Assembly: GCA_031275085.1 (NCBI GenBank)
Contig: JAISPG010000028.1
Span: forward strand, 62,001 to 126,000
DNA from: Bacteroidales bacterium
GTDB taxonomy: Bacteria; Bacteroidota; Bacteroidia; Bacteroidales; ML635J-15
DNA: 64,000 bases
Direction: 5' to 3'
Shown here: one piece after another, positions 9,174 through 17,623 of the stretch
Layout: each line of letters begins with the position of its first letter
How positions within the stretch are numbered: position 1 is the first letter of the stretch
The notes under the pieces: generated by a model
The model's database searches: none
The model's input: the letters and a program-made list of their open reading frames with translations, nothing else
Told to the model about the DNA's origin: nothing
Translations under genes and position numbers: made by a program

Positions 9174-10620
9174 TATTTCTATTTTTATTCTTTAAGTGTA
9201 GTTGATAATCGAACATAAGTGCATTATAAAACATATTTGATATGATAACAGACCCTTGTGGAGTAAAATGTACATAATCTGAAGATGCAAGCGGCGGATC
9301 CGTATTTACCCATACCGGCATTGAATTTTTTCCGCCCATAGCTTTATATGTATCCCAATAAACTGCTCCAACATCATGCGAAGCCTTGCGTAATTCATCA
9401 ATAATATTCTCCAGATAAGGATATGTAACATATGAATCTTTTTCTTTTGTTGACATATCACTGGGACCAATAACAATAAAGTCTGCTTCGGGAACTATGT
9501 TTTTTAAAAAGTATAAATGATATCTGAAATAATTTGCAAATTGCTTTGCCATATTTTCATTTGTAGTATAAGGAACTATATTACCTCCAAACTGAAGAAT
9601 AAAAAGATCCGGCTTAAGTTCAAAATATGAACTTTGCAAAAGCCTGGTATCATGGTTGGAAAACACATCACCACTACTTCCTCTTAATCCTATATTATCA
9701 ATATATATGCCATAATCATCCTCCAGTGATATCGCGTAAAAATCGGGACTGTCATATCCTTCAAATTCAATTTTTATATTATCCAGATATTTATCAGAAG
9801 AATATTTAAAAACAAAAAAATCTTCACCTGTATTCAAAGTATCTGTCATCAATATTTCTCCATTTGACGAAAGAGCGATCTGCACTTTCTCAGATGAATT
9901 TCCATAAAATATGATTACATTTTTAAATAATGCAGTGTTAGGATATGATAAATAAGATTTTTCAAATTCGAGCCAGGCCGAATATTTTGTTTTCTCCTTA
10001 CTAGCTGCACTATCGTTAACTGGAGCAAACCGGTTAAAAGCGATCATCGGGCCATACCGATCGTGGTTCAGAGTAGAATCAATAGCTCCAAAGCCTGCAT
10101 AACGTCTCCAATTTTCAGATTTTGACTGACTTATACTCGACTGGGCATAAATACTTACAGGCATAACCAAACCTATTCCCGTACCTCCGAATTTGGACTG
10201 GAACTTATGACGTAAATCTGCTGTTATGCGATCTCCTTCAATCTGACTGTCGCCATAATGCATTATCCTGATGCGGTCTTCTTTTCCTAATCCGGAAAGT
10301 TTATTGAAAAATCTTTGTAAGGCTTCGGGGTTGTTTTCAGGAAATTCCAGAGATGTTATTTTTTTCTTTAGTTTTTCGAAATATATAACATTATTTGAAT
10401 CAGTATCAGATTCTATATCTTCAATATTTATCTGGCTTTTCAGTAAAGAATCTATGTCGATTTTTGGCTCCGACCTGACTGGGAACATTTCCTTAAAATC
10501 CGGAAAATAAAGAGTAAAATCCTTACTTATACGTATACCATCAGAAGGAAATATCAACATAATAATTCCAAGTATTGAAATTACAGCTAAAACAAAAAAT
10601 AAAACATCTTTTACTTTCAT
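9160..10620 (-). CDS. Exported SGNH/GDSL hydrolase-fold protein
   Basis: 486 aa; one N-terminal membrane anchor (DVLFFVLAVISILGIIMLIF) then a periplasmic domain. Block I MHYGDSQIEGD places the nucleophile at Ser125; LFILQFGGN corresponds to the Gly/Asn block; SSDYVHFTPQGS near the C-terminus gives the Asp-x-x-His pair. First gene of the three-gene operon SGNH-SGNH-MBOAT, with a clear promoter 40 bp upstream. Likely transfers or removes acyl groups on a surface glycan. The insert between blocks (residues about 190-330) looks like a beta-sandwich carbohydrate-binding region, but that is only inferred from its composition. Confidence 0.82.
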   Translation of the reverse strand: MKVKDVLFFVLAVISILGIIMLIFPSDGIRISKDFTLYFPDFKEMFPVRSEPKIDIDSLLKSQINIEDIESDTDSNNVIYFEKLKKKITSLEFPENNPEALQRFFNKLSGLGKEDRIRIMHYGDSQIEGDRITADLRHKFQSKFGGTGIGLVMPVSIYAQSSISQSKSENWRRYAGFGAIDSTLNHDRYGPMIAFNRFAPVNDSAASKEKTKYSAWLEFEKSYLSYPNTALFKNVIIFYGNSSEKVQIALSSNGEILMTDTLNTGEDFFVFKYSSDKYLDNIKIEFEGYDSPDFYAISLEDDYGIYIDNIGLRGSSGDVFSNHDTRLLQSSYFELKPDLFILQFGGNIVPYTTNENMAKQFANYFRYHLYFLKNIVPEADFIVIGPSDMSTKEKDSYVTYPYLENIIDELRKASHDVGAVYWDTYKAMGGKNSMPVWVNTDPPLASSDYVHFTPQGSVIISNMFYNALMFDYQLHLKNKNRNNEKE

Positions 10621-10659
10621 CCGGAATAAAAAACAATTGTATATTATTTTTCTTCAGGG

Positions 10660-10690
10660 CAAAAATAAGCATTTAGTTGAGACCGACAAA
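10660..10690 (-). promoter_or_regulatory. Promoter of the SGNH-SGNH-MBOAT operon
   Basis: On the minus strand TTTG (10690-10687), 19-bp spacer, TATTTTTG (10667-10660). Spacing and both boxes match the Bacteroidota consensus; the start codon at 10620 is about 33 nt past the expected transcription start. Confidence 0.7.
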
Positions 10691-10783
10691 CTTGATCATC
10701 TTGCATAAAATAATGCTTCAATAAAAAATTTTCAGGTTCAATGTAAAATTTTTATAAAATTGTGCCCATATTTTATATGTCAG

Positions 10784-10822
10784 TAAAAAAACAAATCCTT
10801 TAATGTAAATACATTAAAGGAT
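10784..10822 (-). terminator. Rho-independent terminator of tRNA-Arg
   Basis: A perfect 12-bp stem (ATCCTTTAATGT / ACATTAAAGGAT, plus strand 10795-10822) with a 4-nt loop, followed on the minus strand by a TTTGTTTTTTT tract (plus A-run at 10785-10791). It lies 11 bp past the 3' end of the tRNA. Confidence 0.85.
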
Positions 10823-10832
10823 CTTATGTTTG

Positions 10833-10906
10833 TGAACCAGGGAGGAGTCGAACCCCCAACCTTCTGATCCGTAGTCAGATACTCTATCCAATTGAGCTAC
10901 TGGTCC
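10833..10906 (-). tRNA. tRNA-Arg (anticodon ACG)
   Basis: Reading the minus strand gives a 74-nt cloverleaf: acceptor GGACCAG pairs with CTGGTTC (one G-U), D-arm AGCTCAATTGGATAGAGT, anticodon stem TCTGA/TCAGA around loop CTACGGA (anticodon ACG, read as ICG), and T-arm with GGTTCGA. CCA is not encoded. ACG decodes CGU/CGC/CGA after A-to-I editing by TadA. It stands alone, with its own promoter and terminator. Confidence 0.95.
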
Positions 10907-10920
10907 TCCTATTGAGGTCA

Positions 10921-10950
10921 CAAAAGTACTTTTTTTTATTCAGAAACAAA
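10921..10950 (-). promoter_or_regulatory. Promoter of tRNA-Arg
   Basis: Minus strand: TTTG (10950-10947), 18-bp spacer, TACTTTTG (10928-10921), 14 bp before the mature tRNA. The same TACTTTTG -7 box is used by the tRNA-Ser locus at 33547. Confidence 0.75.
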
Positions 10951-10984
10951 AATAAATTTTAATTTTTTATTGAAATCAAAATTT

Positions 10985-12220
10985 TTATTCATAATGTAAT
11001 GCTTCAATAGGTTCTAATTTCGATGCTTTTACTGCCGGGATATAACCTGATGCGATTCCTACGACAAAACAAAGCAATACTCCTATAAAAACCCATAACC
11101 ATGGCACAACGAATGAACCTCCGGTGAATAATGTTATTATATTTCCTGCTATTACGCCTAAAACTATTCCTAATGCTCCTCCCAACTGACCAATAAAGAC
11201 AGATTCGAACAGGAATTGTTGTTTTATTGTTTCTGATTTTGCTCCTAATGCCTTACGTATTCCGACTTCTCTTGTCCTTTCAGAAACAGAAACAAGCATT
11301 ATATTCATTAATCCTATTGAGGCTCCCAATAATGTTATAAGGCCAATTACACTGGATCCAATCGTAAGCACAGAAATATTTTCCAACATCCTTGCAACCA
11401 TACTGTCGCTTTTTCTTATTTGAAAATTATTTATATCATAAACTGTCAGTTTTCTTACATTACGAAAAACGCCCTCAGCTTCACTCACTGCCAGGTCAAG
11501 TGTACCGGGGGCATCCGGCATCACATTTATTATATAATCATTATAAGAGGTATTAAAATTTTTACGCGCACTATTCAACGGGATCAAGCAGGTATTACCT
11601 CCTTCTCCGAAAGCACTACCTTTGTCTTCGAGGATTCCTGTAATCCTGTACTTCAGGTTTCCTATAAAAATATATTCTTCTATAGCATTATTATTACTTC
11701 CAAATAATTTTGTTTTTAGTTGATTCCCTATTATTACAAGATTATCTCCGGAAAGTACTTCGTTTGATGTAAAATTTCTGCCATCAGCAATAAATTCACC
11801 GGAAGTTATAAGATAATTCTCATCAACACCATAAACAGAGATCGTAGGATTAGTTTTGATATCTTCATATTTTACTGTCGCCGATCCTGTTCCTTCAACA
11901 TGTATACTTACTCTTGCAGGAAACGTAAAATCATCTTTAAATTTCGTTGCATCTTCATATTTGATAACAGGATTGCTAACAACACGCCCATCCATATTTT
12001 CGTAAGATCTTAACCTCCTTATAGAAAAAGTATTAGCTCCCATATAAATAAATTCATTGGATATAGTGCTTTTTATCGCTTCAACGGCAGTTAATATACC
12101 AACAAGAGCCATAATTCCGATAGCAATGATCAATACTGTCAAGATAGTCCGCAAAGAATTTGACCTTATTGAATCTACAGATATCTTTAAATTATCTAAT
12201 AATAATCCTGAGACTTTCAT
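10985..12220 (-). CDS. ABC transporter permease, MacB/FtsX type
   Basis: 411 aa with the MacB architecture: N-terminal TM helix (LRTILTVLIIAIGIMALVGIL), a periplasmic MacB core domain (about residues 45-265), then three TM helices making the FtsX domain (about 290-400). The cytoplasmic coupling motif SERTREVGIRKALGA is present. MacB-type proteins do not transport through the membrane but convert ATP hydrolysis into periplasmic motion (export of peptides, lipoproteins, or signalling). No ATPase subunit is adjacent; the next gene upstream is the Smr protein, 7 bp away, so the ATPase must be elsewhere. Confidence 0.9.
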   Translation of the reverse strand: MKVSGLLLDNLKISVDSIRSNSLRTILTVLIIAIGIMALVGILTAVEAIKSTISNEFIYMGANTFSIRRLRSYENMDGRVVSNPVIKYEDATKFKDDFTFPARVSIHVEGTGSATVKYEDIKTNPTISVYGVDENYLITSGEFIADGRNFTSNEVLSGDNLVIIGNQLKTKLFGSNNNAIEEYIFIGNLKYRITGILEDKGSAFGEGGNTCLIPLNSARKNFNTSYNDYIINVMPDAPGTLDLAVSEAEGVFRNVRKLTVYDINNFQIRKSDSMVARMLENISVLTIGSSVIGLITLLGASIGLMNIMLVSVSERTREVGIRKALGAKSETIKQQFLFESVFIGQLGGALGIVLGVIAGNIITLFTGGSFVVPWLWVFIGVLLCFVVGIASGYIPAVKASKLEPIEALHYE

Positions 12221-12227
12221 TATAAAT

Positions 12228-13283
12228 TTAATTACCGGAATTTAAAATTACCATAGTTGCACCAAAACCATATTCTCTGAAAGAAGCATCTTCATAAGGA
12301 AGTTTATACTGTACATCTAATGATTCGCGAAGCGCTGCCTTAAGAGTACCATTACCAATGCCATGGATCAAAATAACTTTTCCCGCTTTATTCATGATTG
12401 CGTCAGTCATTGTTTTATGAAAAGTATCCATCTGTATTTTCAATATTTCGGCATTTGATAAACCTATCACACTATCTACCAACTGATTGATATGCAGATC
12501 AACTTCTATTTCAGGAGCTTTTTTACGCTGAGAATATCTTTTACTTTTATCTTCCTGTTCCTCTTCTCTAATTAAAATCAACCTATCTTTATTTATCTGA
12601 TTATTTTCAAAATCTTCCTGAGAAATTAATGACTCTCCAAGACCTTGTTTTTCTTTAAGTAATTCAAAAATATAGGCTTTTTCATCAAAAAAATCATTTT
12701 CCAGAAAACGATGTTCCTGAAAAAAGTTAATCGGAACTATTTTTATCCTTCTCTCAACCATATTACGTAAAACCTGATAGGGATGATTAAAAAACAACAT
12801 TTGAATAATTATTTCCTTTGAAAAATTAATCTGATTTCTGAAAAGTTCTCCAACTGCAATTTTAGTATTAGGCTCCAGAACTTCCGCATCCAGCTTTTCA
12901 TAACCATTTTCTCCCCGAAGTACAACATGATAGAAAATATAAAAATTGGAATCATTTATTAAGTAACAATCAAAACCGTCTTCATTTGTATTGATTTTCT
13001 TTATAAATGCGAATAATACCTCTGAATCATTATTATCTTTTAATTCTATATTCTTTTTCATATCAGGTATTTCTACATTCTTTTTCCCTTCTTTTTTTTC
13101 TATTTTTTTCTCTTCCTGTACTTGCGATGCTTTTTCAATTACCACAAGCTCATTTACAGGGTAAGGATATTCAAATCCGTTGGCATCACGCACCATAGCC
13201 TGTGTTTTATTTATTTTCTCCACTACGGTACCCCCGCCCACATCATTTAAAAACCTGACTTTATCTCCAATATTTATATTCAT
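12228..13283 (-). CDS. DUF2027/Smr-domain protein (MutS2-like C-terminus)
   Basis: Start moved from 13397 to the ATG at 13283 (MNINIGDKVRFLNDVGGG), because the 38 residues before it overlap the divergent queA start and show no conservation that I know. 351 aa. Residues 1-50 form a small KOW/SH3-like beta domain (GDKVRFLNDVGGGTVV), then a lysine/glutamate-rich linker, a DUF2027 beta-sandwich domain, and a C-terminal Smr domain with EVDLHINQL and the nuclease-type loop LIHGIGNGTLKAALRE. Smr domains nick or bind branched DNA or act on RNA in ribosome rescue. A TATATTTG -7 box lies at 13310-13303 on the minus strand. Confidence 0.85.
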   Translation of the reverse strand: MNINIGDKVRFLNDVGGGTVVEKINKTQAMVRDANGFEYPYPVNELVVIEKASQVQEEKKIEKKEGKKNVEIPDMKKNIELKDNNDSEVLFAFIKKINTNEDGFDCYLINDSNFYIFYHVVLRGENGYEKLDAEVLEPNTKIAVGELFRNQINFSKEIIIQMLFFNHPYQVLRNMVERRIKIVPINFFQEHRFLENDFFDEKAYIFELLKEKQGLGESLISQEDFENNQINKDRLILIREEEQEDKSKRYSQRKKAPEIEVDLHINQLVDSVIGLSNAEILKIQMDTFHKTMTDAIMNKAGKVILIHGIGNGTLKAALRESLDVQYKLPYEDASFREYGFGATMVILNSGN

Positions 13284-13371
13284 AATTATATTACTTTTGC
13301 AACAAATATATAAAGGACATTTTTGATTATTTGTTTTTTCAAAAAAATTTCCGGTTAAATGTAATAAAAAA

Positions 13372-14592
13372 ATGAATAAATTCCATAATATTAACATTAA
13401 AGATATTGATTACACACTACCTGACGGGAAAATAGCAAAATATCCTCTGGCTAAAAGAGAAGAATCTAAATTATTGATATATAAAAATTCAGAAATATCT
13501 GAAGACCATTTTTATAATATAAATAAATATGTTCCTGAAAAAAGCCTGATTCTTTTTAATGATACAAAAGTGATTAATGCCAGATTAATTTTTCACAAAG
13601 AAACCGGAAGCCGTATAGAAATTTTTTGCCTGGAGCCAGTAAATCCATCCGATTATTATCAGTCTTTCACTTCAACAGTAAGTTGTACATGGAAATGTTT
13701 GATCGGCAATAATAAAAAATGGAAAGAAGGTAAACTTTATAAAAAAATATTTATTAATGGTAAGGAAATTACTGTCGAAAGTTCAAAAATAAAAAGTAAC
13801 GAAAATAGTTTCGAAGTTTTATTTGAATGGAAAGACATAAATGTCCGTTTTTCCGAAATATTGGAAAGCGCCGGAAATATTCCTGTTCCTCCATATTTGA
13901 ACCGTAATTCTGAAGAAATTGACAAAACCAGATATCAAACCATATACGGAAAATACCAGGGATCGGTTGCTGCACCGACTGCCGGATTGCATTTTACAGA
14001 AAATATTTTACAAAATCTCAGAAAAAAGGATATTACAATAGATTCCGTAACACTACATGTAGGTGCCGGAACTTTTCATCCTGTAAAATCCGATGAAGTA
14101 TATAAACATGAAATGCATACAGAATTTTTCCGTATAGAAAAAAGTACTATTGAAAATATATGGAAATATTATGGAAATATAACAGTAGTCGGAACTACAA
14201 CAGTAAGAACTGTGGAAAGCACTTTCGATATTGCCTTGCAGATATTAAAAAATCCGCATAAAACAGACAATAACTTTATTGTAAAGCAATTTGAAGTTTA
14301 TGAAAATAATAATGTCCACATCGACAATAAAAATGTACTGAAAAACCTCATAGACTGGATGTCAGAACATAATTTTGATCATCTGAACTGTTCTACACAA
14401 ATAATGATATTACCGGGTTACGAATTTAAAATAACCGACAGGTTAATAACAAATTTCCATCAGCCCAAAAGCACATTATTGTTATTATTGGCTGCATTTA
14501 TAGGTGATGAATGGAAACAAGCCTACAATTATGCACTTGAAAATAATTTCAGATTTTTAAGTTATGGGGATAGCTCTATATATTTTAAATGA
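13372..14592 (+). CDS. queA: S-adenosylmethionine:tRNA ribosyltransferase-isomerase
   Basis: Makes epoxyqueuosine in tRNA by transferring the ribosyl part of SAM onto the 7-aminomethyl-7-deazaguanine at wobble position 34. Family signatures in order: FNDTKVINARL (about 62-72), AGNIPVPPYLNR, TIYGKYQGSVAAPTAGLHFT (about 196-215), LHVGAGTFHPV, HEMHTEFF, GTTTVRTVES and NFHQPKSTLLLLLAAFIG near the C-terminus. Length 406 aa; longer than E. coli QueA, as usual for Bacteroidota. Divergent from the Smr gene with 88 bp between starts. No other queuosine genes are in the window. Confidence 0.95.
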   Translation: MNKFHNINIKDIDYTLPDGKIAKYPLAKREESKLLIYKNSEISEDHFYNINKYVPEKSLILFNDTKVINARLIFHKETGSRIEIFCLEPVNPSDYYQSFTSTVSCTWKCLIGNNKKWKEGKLYKKIFINGKEITVESSKIKSNENSFEVLFEWKDINVRFSEILESAGNIPVPPYLNRNSEEIDKTRYQTIYGKYQGSVAAPTAGLHFTENILQNLRKKDITIDSVTLHVGAGTFHPVKSDEVYKHEMHTEFFRIEKSTIENIWKYYGNITVVGTTTVRTVESTFDIALQILKNPHKTDNNFIVKQFEVYENNNVHIDNKNVLKNLIDWMSEHNFDHLNCSTQIMILPGYEFKITDRLITNFHQPKSTLLLLLAAFIGDEWKQAYNYALENNFRFLSYGDSSIYFK

Positions 14593-14650
14593 AGAATTAA
14601 AAATTAAGAATGAAGAATGTGGTGAGTGGCGAGCGGCGACTGGTGAGCGG
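14591..14650. repeat. Small composite low-complexity repeat after queA
   Basis: An A/G-rich iteration (GAAGAATTAA, AAATTAAGAA, TGAAGAATG) runs straight into a GC-rich GGTGAG/GGCGAG iteration (GGTGAGTGGCGAGCGG, CGACTGGTGAGCGG). The base composition is far above that of the neighbourhood. It begins in the queA stop codon. Not a hairpin terminator; it resembles interspersed minisatellite-like spacers common between convergent genes of this phylum. Function unknown. Confidence 0.45.
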
Positions 14651-14702
14651 AGCCGAACCAAAAAAGAATAGATAGAAATTTAATACCAGCTATCTGACAC
14701 TT

Positions 14703-15923
14703 TTATTCATAAAGTAAATATTTAGCACGGATAACTTTAAATTCTTCAAGTCCTATCTCCCAGCCTTTCCTTATTTCGGTTTCGTCAGTCTCATCAATAA
14801 TTTGTTGCCTGAATTCGTCACATCCTGACAATAGTTCAAAAAAATTTGTTTTCTTAAAAAATTTATCTTTTTCTGGAAATAACTTATAGACTTTTTGTAT
14901 CAATGAAATATTTAACATATTTGATATTTCAAAAATACTATTGTTTTCCGACAAGTCGAACCCATAACATAATTGTCCGTCCAGATCGGGTTTCGATGCT
15001 CCTTCATTAGGTAGCGGAGTAAACCGGAAGTCAGCTTCGGGAACATCCTTGAGCAGCGGATGTCCGATTATCTGGAATTGTTTATCTGTTCCTCTGCCTA
15101 TACTAAGGTTCGTACCTTCAAAAAAACATAAAGTCGGATACAGATCAATTGATCTGTCATTAGGAAGATTAGGCGAAGGTTTTACAGGAAGGGAATATCT
15201 GTCGCAATGCTTGTAATTACGGCATTTTATCACAGTAAGATCACATTGGATACCATTATTAAGCCATTTTTCACCATTGATCATCAATCCGTACTCTCCG
15301 ATTGTCATTCCGTAGACCGTTGGTACGGGGTGCATTCCAATAAAAGAGCGATATTTTGATGTATCGAGTACAGGACCATCTATATAATATGCATTCGGAT
15401 TAGGACGATCCAGTATTACTAATGGAATATTATTTTCGGCGCATGCTTCCATCACATAATGAAGAGTGGAAATATAAGTATAAAACCTTACTCCAACATC
15501 CTGAAGGTCAAAAACTACAATATCTATATCCTCCAGTTGGGAATCATAAGGTTTTTTATTTTTTCCGTAAAGGGATACTATCGGTAAACCGGTTTTCGGA
15601 TCAGAAGAATTATCTATTATTTGCCCGGCATCTGCTTTTCCGCGAAAACCATGTTCAGGAGAAAACACTTTTATAATATTATATTTTAATGACAACAGTG
15701 TATCTACCAGATGAACATTATTAATAATACTGGTTTGGTTCCCTACAACGGCTATCCTCTTATTTTCAAGTATAACCGAATATCCTGAAATATCAGTTAT
15801 TCCCGGCAGAACATTTTTTTCTATTTGCCCTTCTGGAAATGTTATATCTGCACCCGGCTTTGTATTGCTGCAACAAACAAAAAATATTATACCCAAAAAG
15901 AATATTATGCGTAATATTTTCAT
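14703..15923 (-). CDS. DUF1343 (NamZ-like) lipoprotein, probable exo-beta-N-acetylmuramidase
   Basis: 406 aa with a lipobox (LGIIFFVCCSN). The body matches DUF1343: VVGNQTSIINNVHLVDTLL, FSPEHGFRGKADAG (about 102-115), TGLPIVSLYG, FDLQDVGVRFYTYISTLHYVMEAC, LDRPNP, and FFEGTNLSIGRGTD. Proteins of this family (Bacillus NamZ, GH171) release MurNAc from the non-reducing end of peptidoglycan fragments, so a role in wall recycling at the inner or outer membrane is likely. A TATTTTTG -7 box sits at 15943-15936. The partner muramic-acid genes (MurQ, AmpG) are not in the window. Confidence 0.87.
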   Translation of the reverse strand: MKILRIIFFLGIIFFVCCSNTKPGADITFPEGQIEKNVLPGITDISGYSVILENKRIAVVGNQTSIINNVHLVDTLLSLKYNIIKVFSPEHGFRGKADAGQIIDNSSDPKTGLPIVSLYGKNKKPYDSQLEDIDIVVFDLQDVGVRFYTYISTLHYVMEACAENNIPLVILDRPNPNAYYIDGPVLDTSKYRSFIGMHPVPTVYGMTIGEYGLMINGEKWLNNGIQCDLTVIKCRNYKHCDRYSLPVKPSPNLPNDRSIDLYPTLCFFEGTNLSIGRGTDKQFQIIGHPLLKDVPEADFRFTPLPNEGASKPDLDGQLCYGFDLSENNSIFEISNMLNISLIQKVYKLFPEKDKFFKKTNFFELLSGCDEFRQQIIDETDETEIRKGWEIGLEEFKVIRAKYLLYE

Positions 15924-16085
15924 AAAGTTTTTTTACAAAAATATGCAAGAATCAAACCATATTTATATTAACGCTTTGATATTTTAAAACATATAAATGT
16001 TAATATATGAAATTTATTATCAAAAAACAATAAAAGTTTTAAAAATATTTTCAAAAACAAGATTTATGGCAAAAAATTTGTGGGG

Positions 16086-16118
16086 TTGATTTAGTTAACA
16101 TAAAATTTATTATTTTTG
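16086..16118 (+). promoter_or_regulatory. Promoter of the TlpA-like paralogue array
   Basis: GTTG (16085-16088), about 22 bp, TATTTTTG (16111-16118), 27 bp before the first ATG at 16146. The -7 box is good and the -33 is weak. Only short gaps or overlaps separate the four following genes, so this promoter likely serves them all. Confidence 0.5.
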
Positions 16119-16145
16119 TAAAAGACCTCTAAAACAGATAAAAAA

Positions 16146-17615
16146 ATGAAAAAACTAGGTTTATTGATTTTTGTTTTTATTTCAAGTTTATCTCTCTTCG
16201 CTCAAAAAAATGACAATAAGTATGAAATCAAAGTAAAAATAAATGGTGTGCATGATACTGTAATCTATTTAGGCTATCATTTCGGAGCGAAACAATTTGT
16301 AATTGACACTGCAAGAATTGACCAAAAAGGTTATGCCGTTTTTAAAGGGAATACCGATTTGAACAGAGGAATTTATTTAATTGCAATGCCCTCAAAAAAT
16401 ATGAATTATTTCGAAATATTATTGGGAAATGACGGCAGATCCTTTTCTGTTGAAACAGATACGTCGAACTATGTTGAACACATGAAAATAAAAGGTAGTC
16501 AGGAAAATATCGTATTTAATGAATATCAGCGTAAAATGTCTGAATTTCAAAAGACACGTATGGATCTGAATAAAGAATATAATGACGCTAAGGATAATGC
16601 TGCCGAACAGGAAAATATCAGAATAAAAATGGAGAAATCAAATAATGAAAGAGAAAACTACATGAATTCATTAATAAAAACTTATCCTGATTTCTTTTTC
16701 TCAAAAATACTGCTTTCATTATTAGATATAAAAATACCCGAGCCTCCTAAAGATGAAGAAGGAAATGTTATAGATCCTAATTTCCAGTATTTCTATTATA
16801 AAGATCATTATTTCGATAATATTGATTTTTCGGAAAACGGATTACTTCGCACTCCTATTTATGAAGGAAAGCTGGATTATTATTTAACACGTATGGTTGT
16901 TCCTGCTCCGGATTCTCTGATAAAAGAAACTCATGATATTATCAATCGTGCATATGAAGGTGGCGATTCTCTTGTATTTCAATATACATTATCCAGACTT
17001 TTCAACACTTACGATACCTCAAAAGTTATGGGATATGATGCTGTTTTTGTTGCAATTGCCGAAGACTGGTACTTAAGCGGTAAAGCGACATGGGCTGACA
17101 GTACTCTCCTTGCAAAGATTTCCGAAAGAGTTGATAAAATAACTCCGAACAAAATAGGAAATGTAGCTCCGAATCTAACAAAAATGCAAAGTCTTGACGA
17201 TAAATATTATTCTTTACACCAGATACCGGGAGATTATACTGTTATGATATTCTGGGAACCCAGTTGCGGGCATTGTAAAAAAGAAGTTCCAAAATTAATG
17301 GACGAACTACGGGATACTTTACATAAATTAAATGTCAGCGTTTTTGCCGTATATACACAATACGACAAGGAGGAATGGAAAAAATTCATTGAAGAAAAAA
17401 AGCTTAACGAAAATGGCTGGTACAATGTCTGGGACGGACCGTACCCCCACTCGAAATTCCGCGATCTTTATGATATATACAGTACTCCTGTAGTATTTGT
17501 ACTGGACAAGGACAAAAAGATAATCGGCAAACGTATGGGAGTTGAAAATATAAAAAGCCTTATAGATTTTCAAAAGAAAAAAGAAGAATTTGAAAAAGAA
17601 ATACAACAAAATTAA
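16146..17615 (+). CDS. Exported TlpA/thioredoxin-fold protein with DUF4369-like N-domain, paralogue 1
   Basis: 489 aa. Signal peptide MKKLGLLIFVFISSLSLFA, then a beta-rich DUF4369-like domain (about 25-120; YEIKVKINGVHDTVIYLGY), a helical DUF5106-like middle with a charged coiled stretch (about 130-180), and a C-terminal thioredoxin domain with WEPSCGHCKKEVPKLM (CxxC at about residues 376-379). TlpA-like proteins in Bacteroidota are periplasmic or surface thiol oxidoreductases; the substrate is unknown. First of four tandem paralogues (gap to next: 8 bp). Its C-terminal half is almost identical to that of paralogue 2 at DNA level. Confidence 0.88.
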   Translation: MKKLGLLIFVFISSLSLFAQKNDNKYEIKVKINGVHDTVIYLGYHFGAKQFVIDTARIDQKGYAVFKGNTDLNRGIYLIAMPSKNMNYFEILLGNDGRSFSVETDTSNYVEHMKIKGSQENIVFNEYQRKMSEFQKTRMDLNKEYNDAKDNAAEQENIRIKMEKSNNERENYMNSLIKTYPDFFFSKILLSLLDIKIPEPPKDEEGNVIDPNFQYFYYKDHYFDNIDFSENGLLRTPIYEGKLDYYLTRMVVPAPDSLIKETHDIINRAYEGGDSLVFQYTLSRLFNTYDTSKVMGYDAVFVAIAEDWYLSGKATWADSTLLAKISERVDKITPNKIGNVAPNLTKMQSLDDKYYSLHQIPGDYTVMIFWEPSCGHCKKEVPKLMDELRDTLHKLNVSVFAVYTQYDKEEWKKFIEEKKLNENGWYNVWDGPYPHSKFRDLYDIYSTPVVFVLDKDKKIIGKRMGVENIKSLIDFQKKKEEFEKEIQQN

Positions 17616-17623
17616 CTTTTTAT

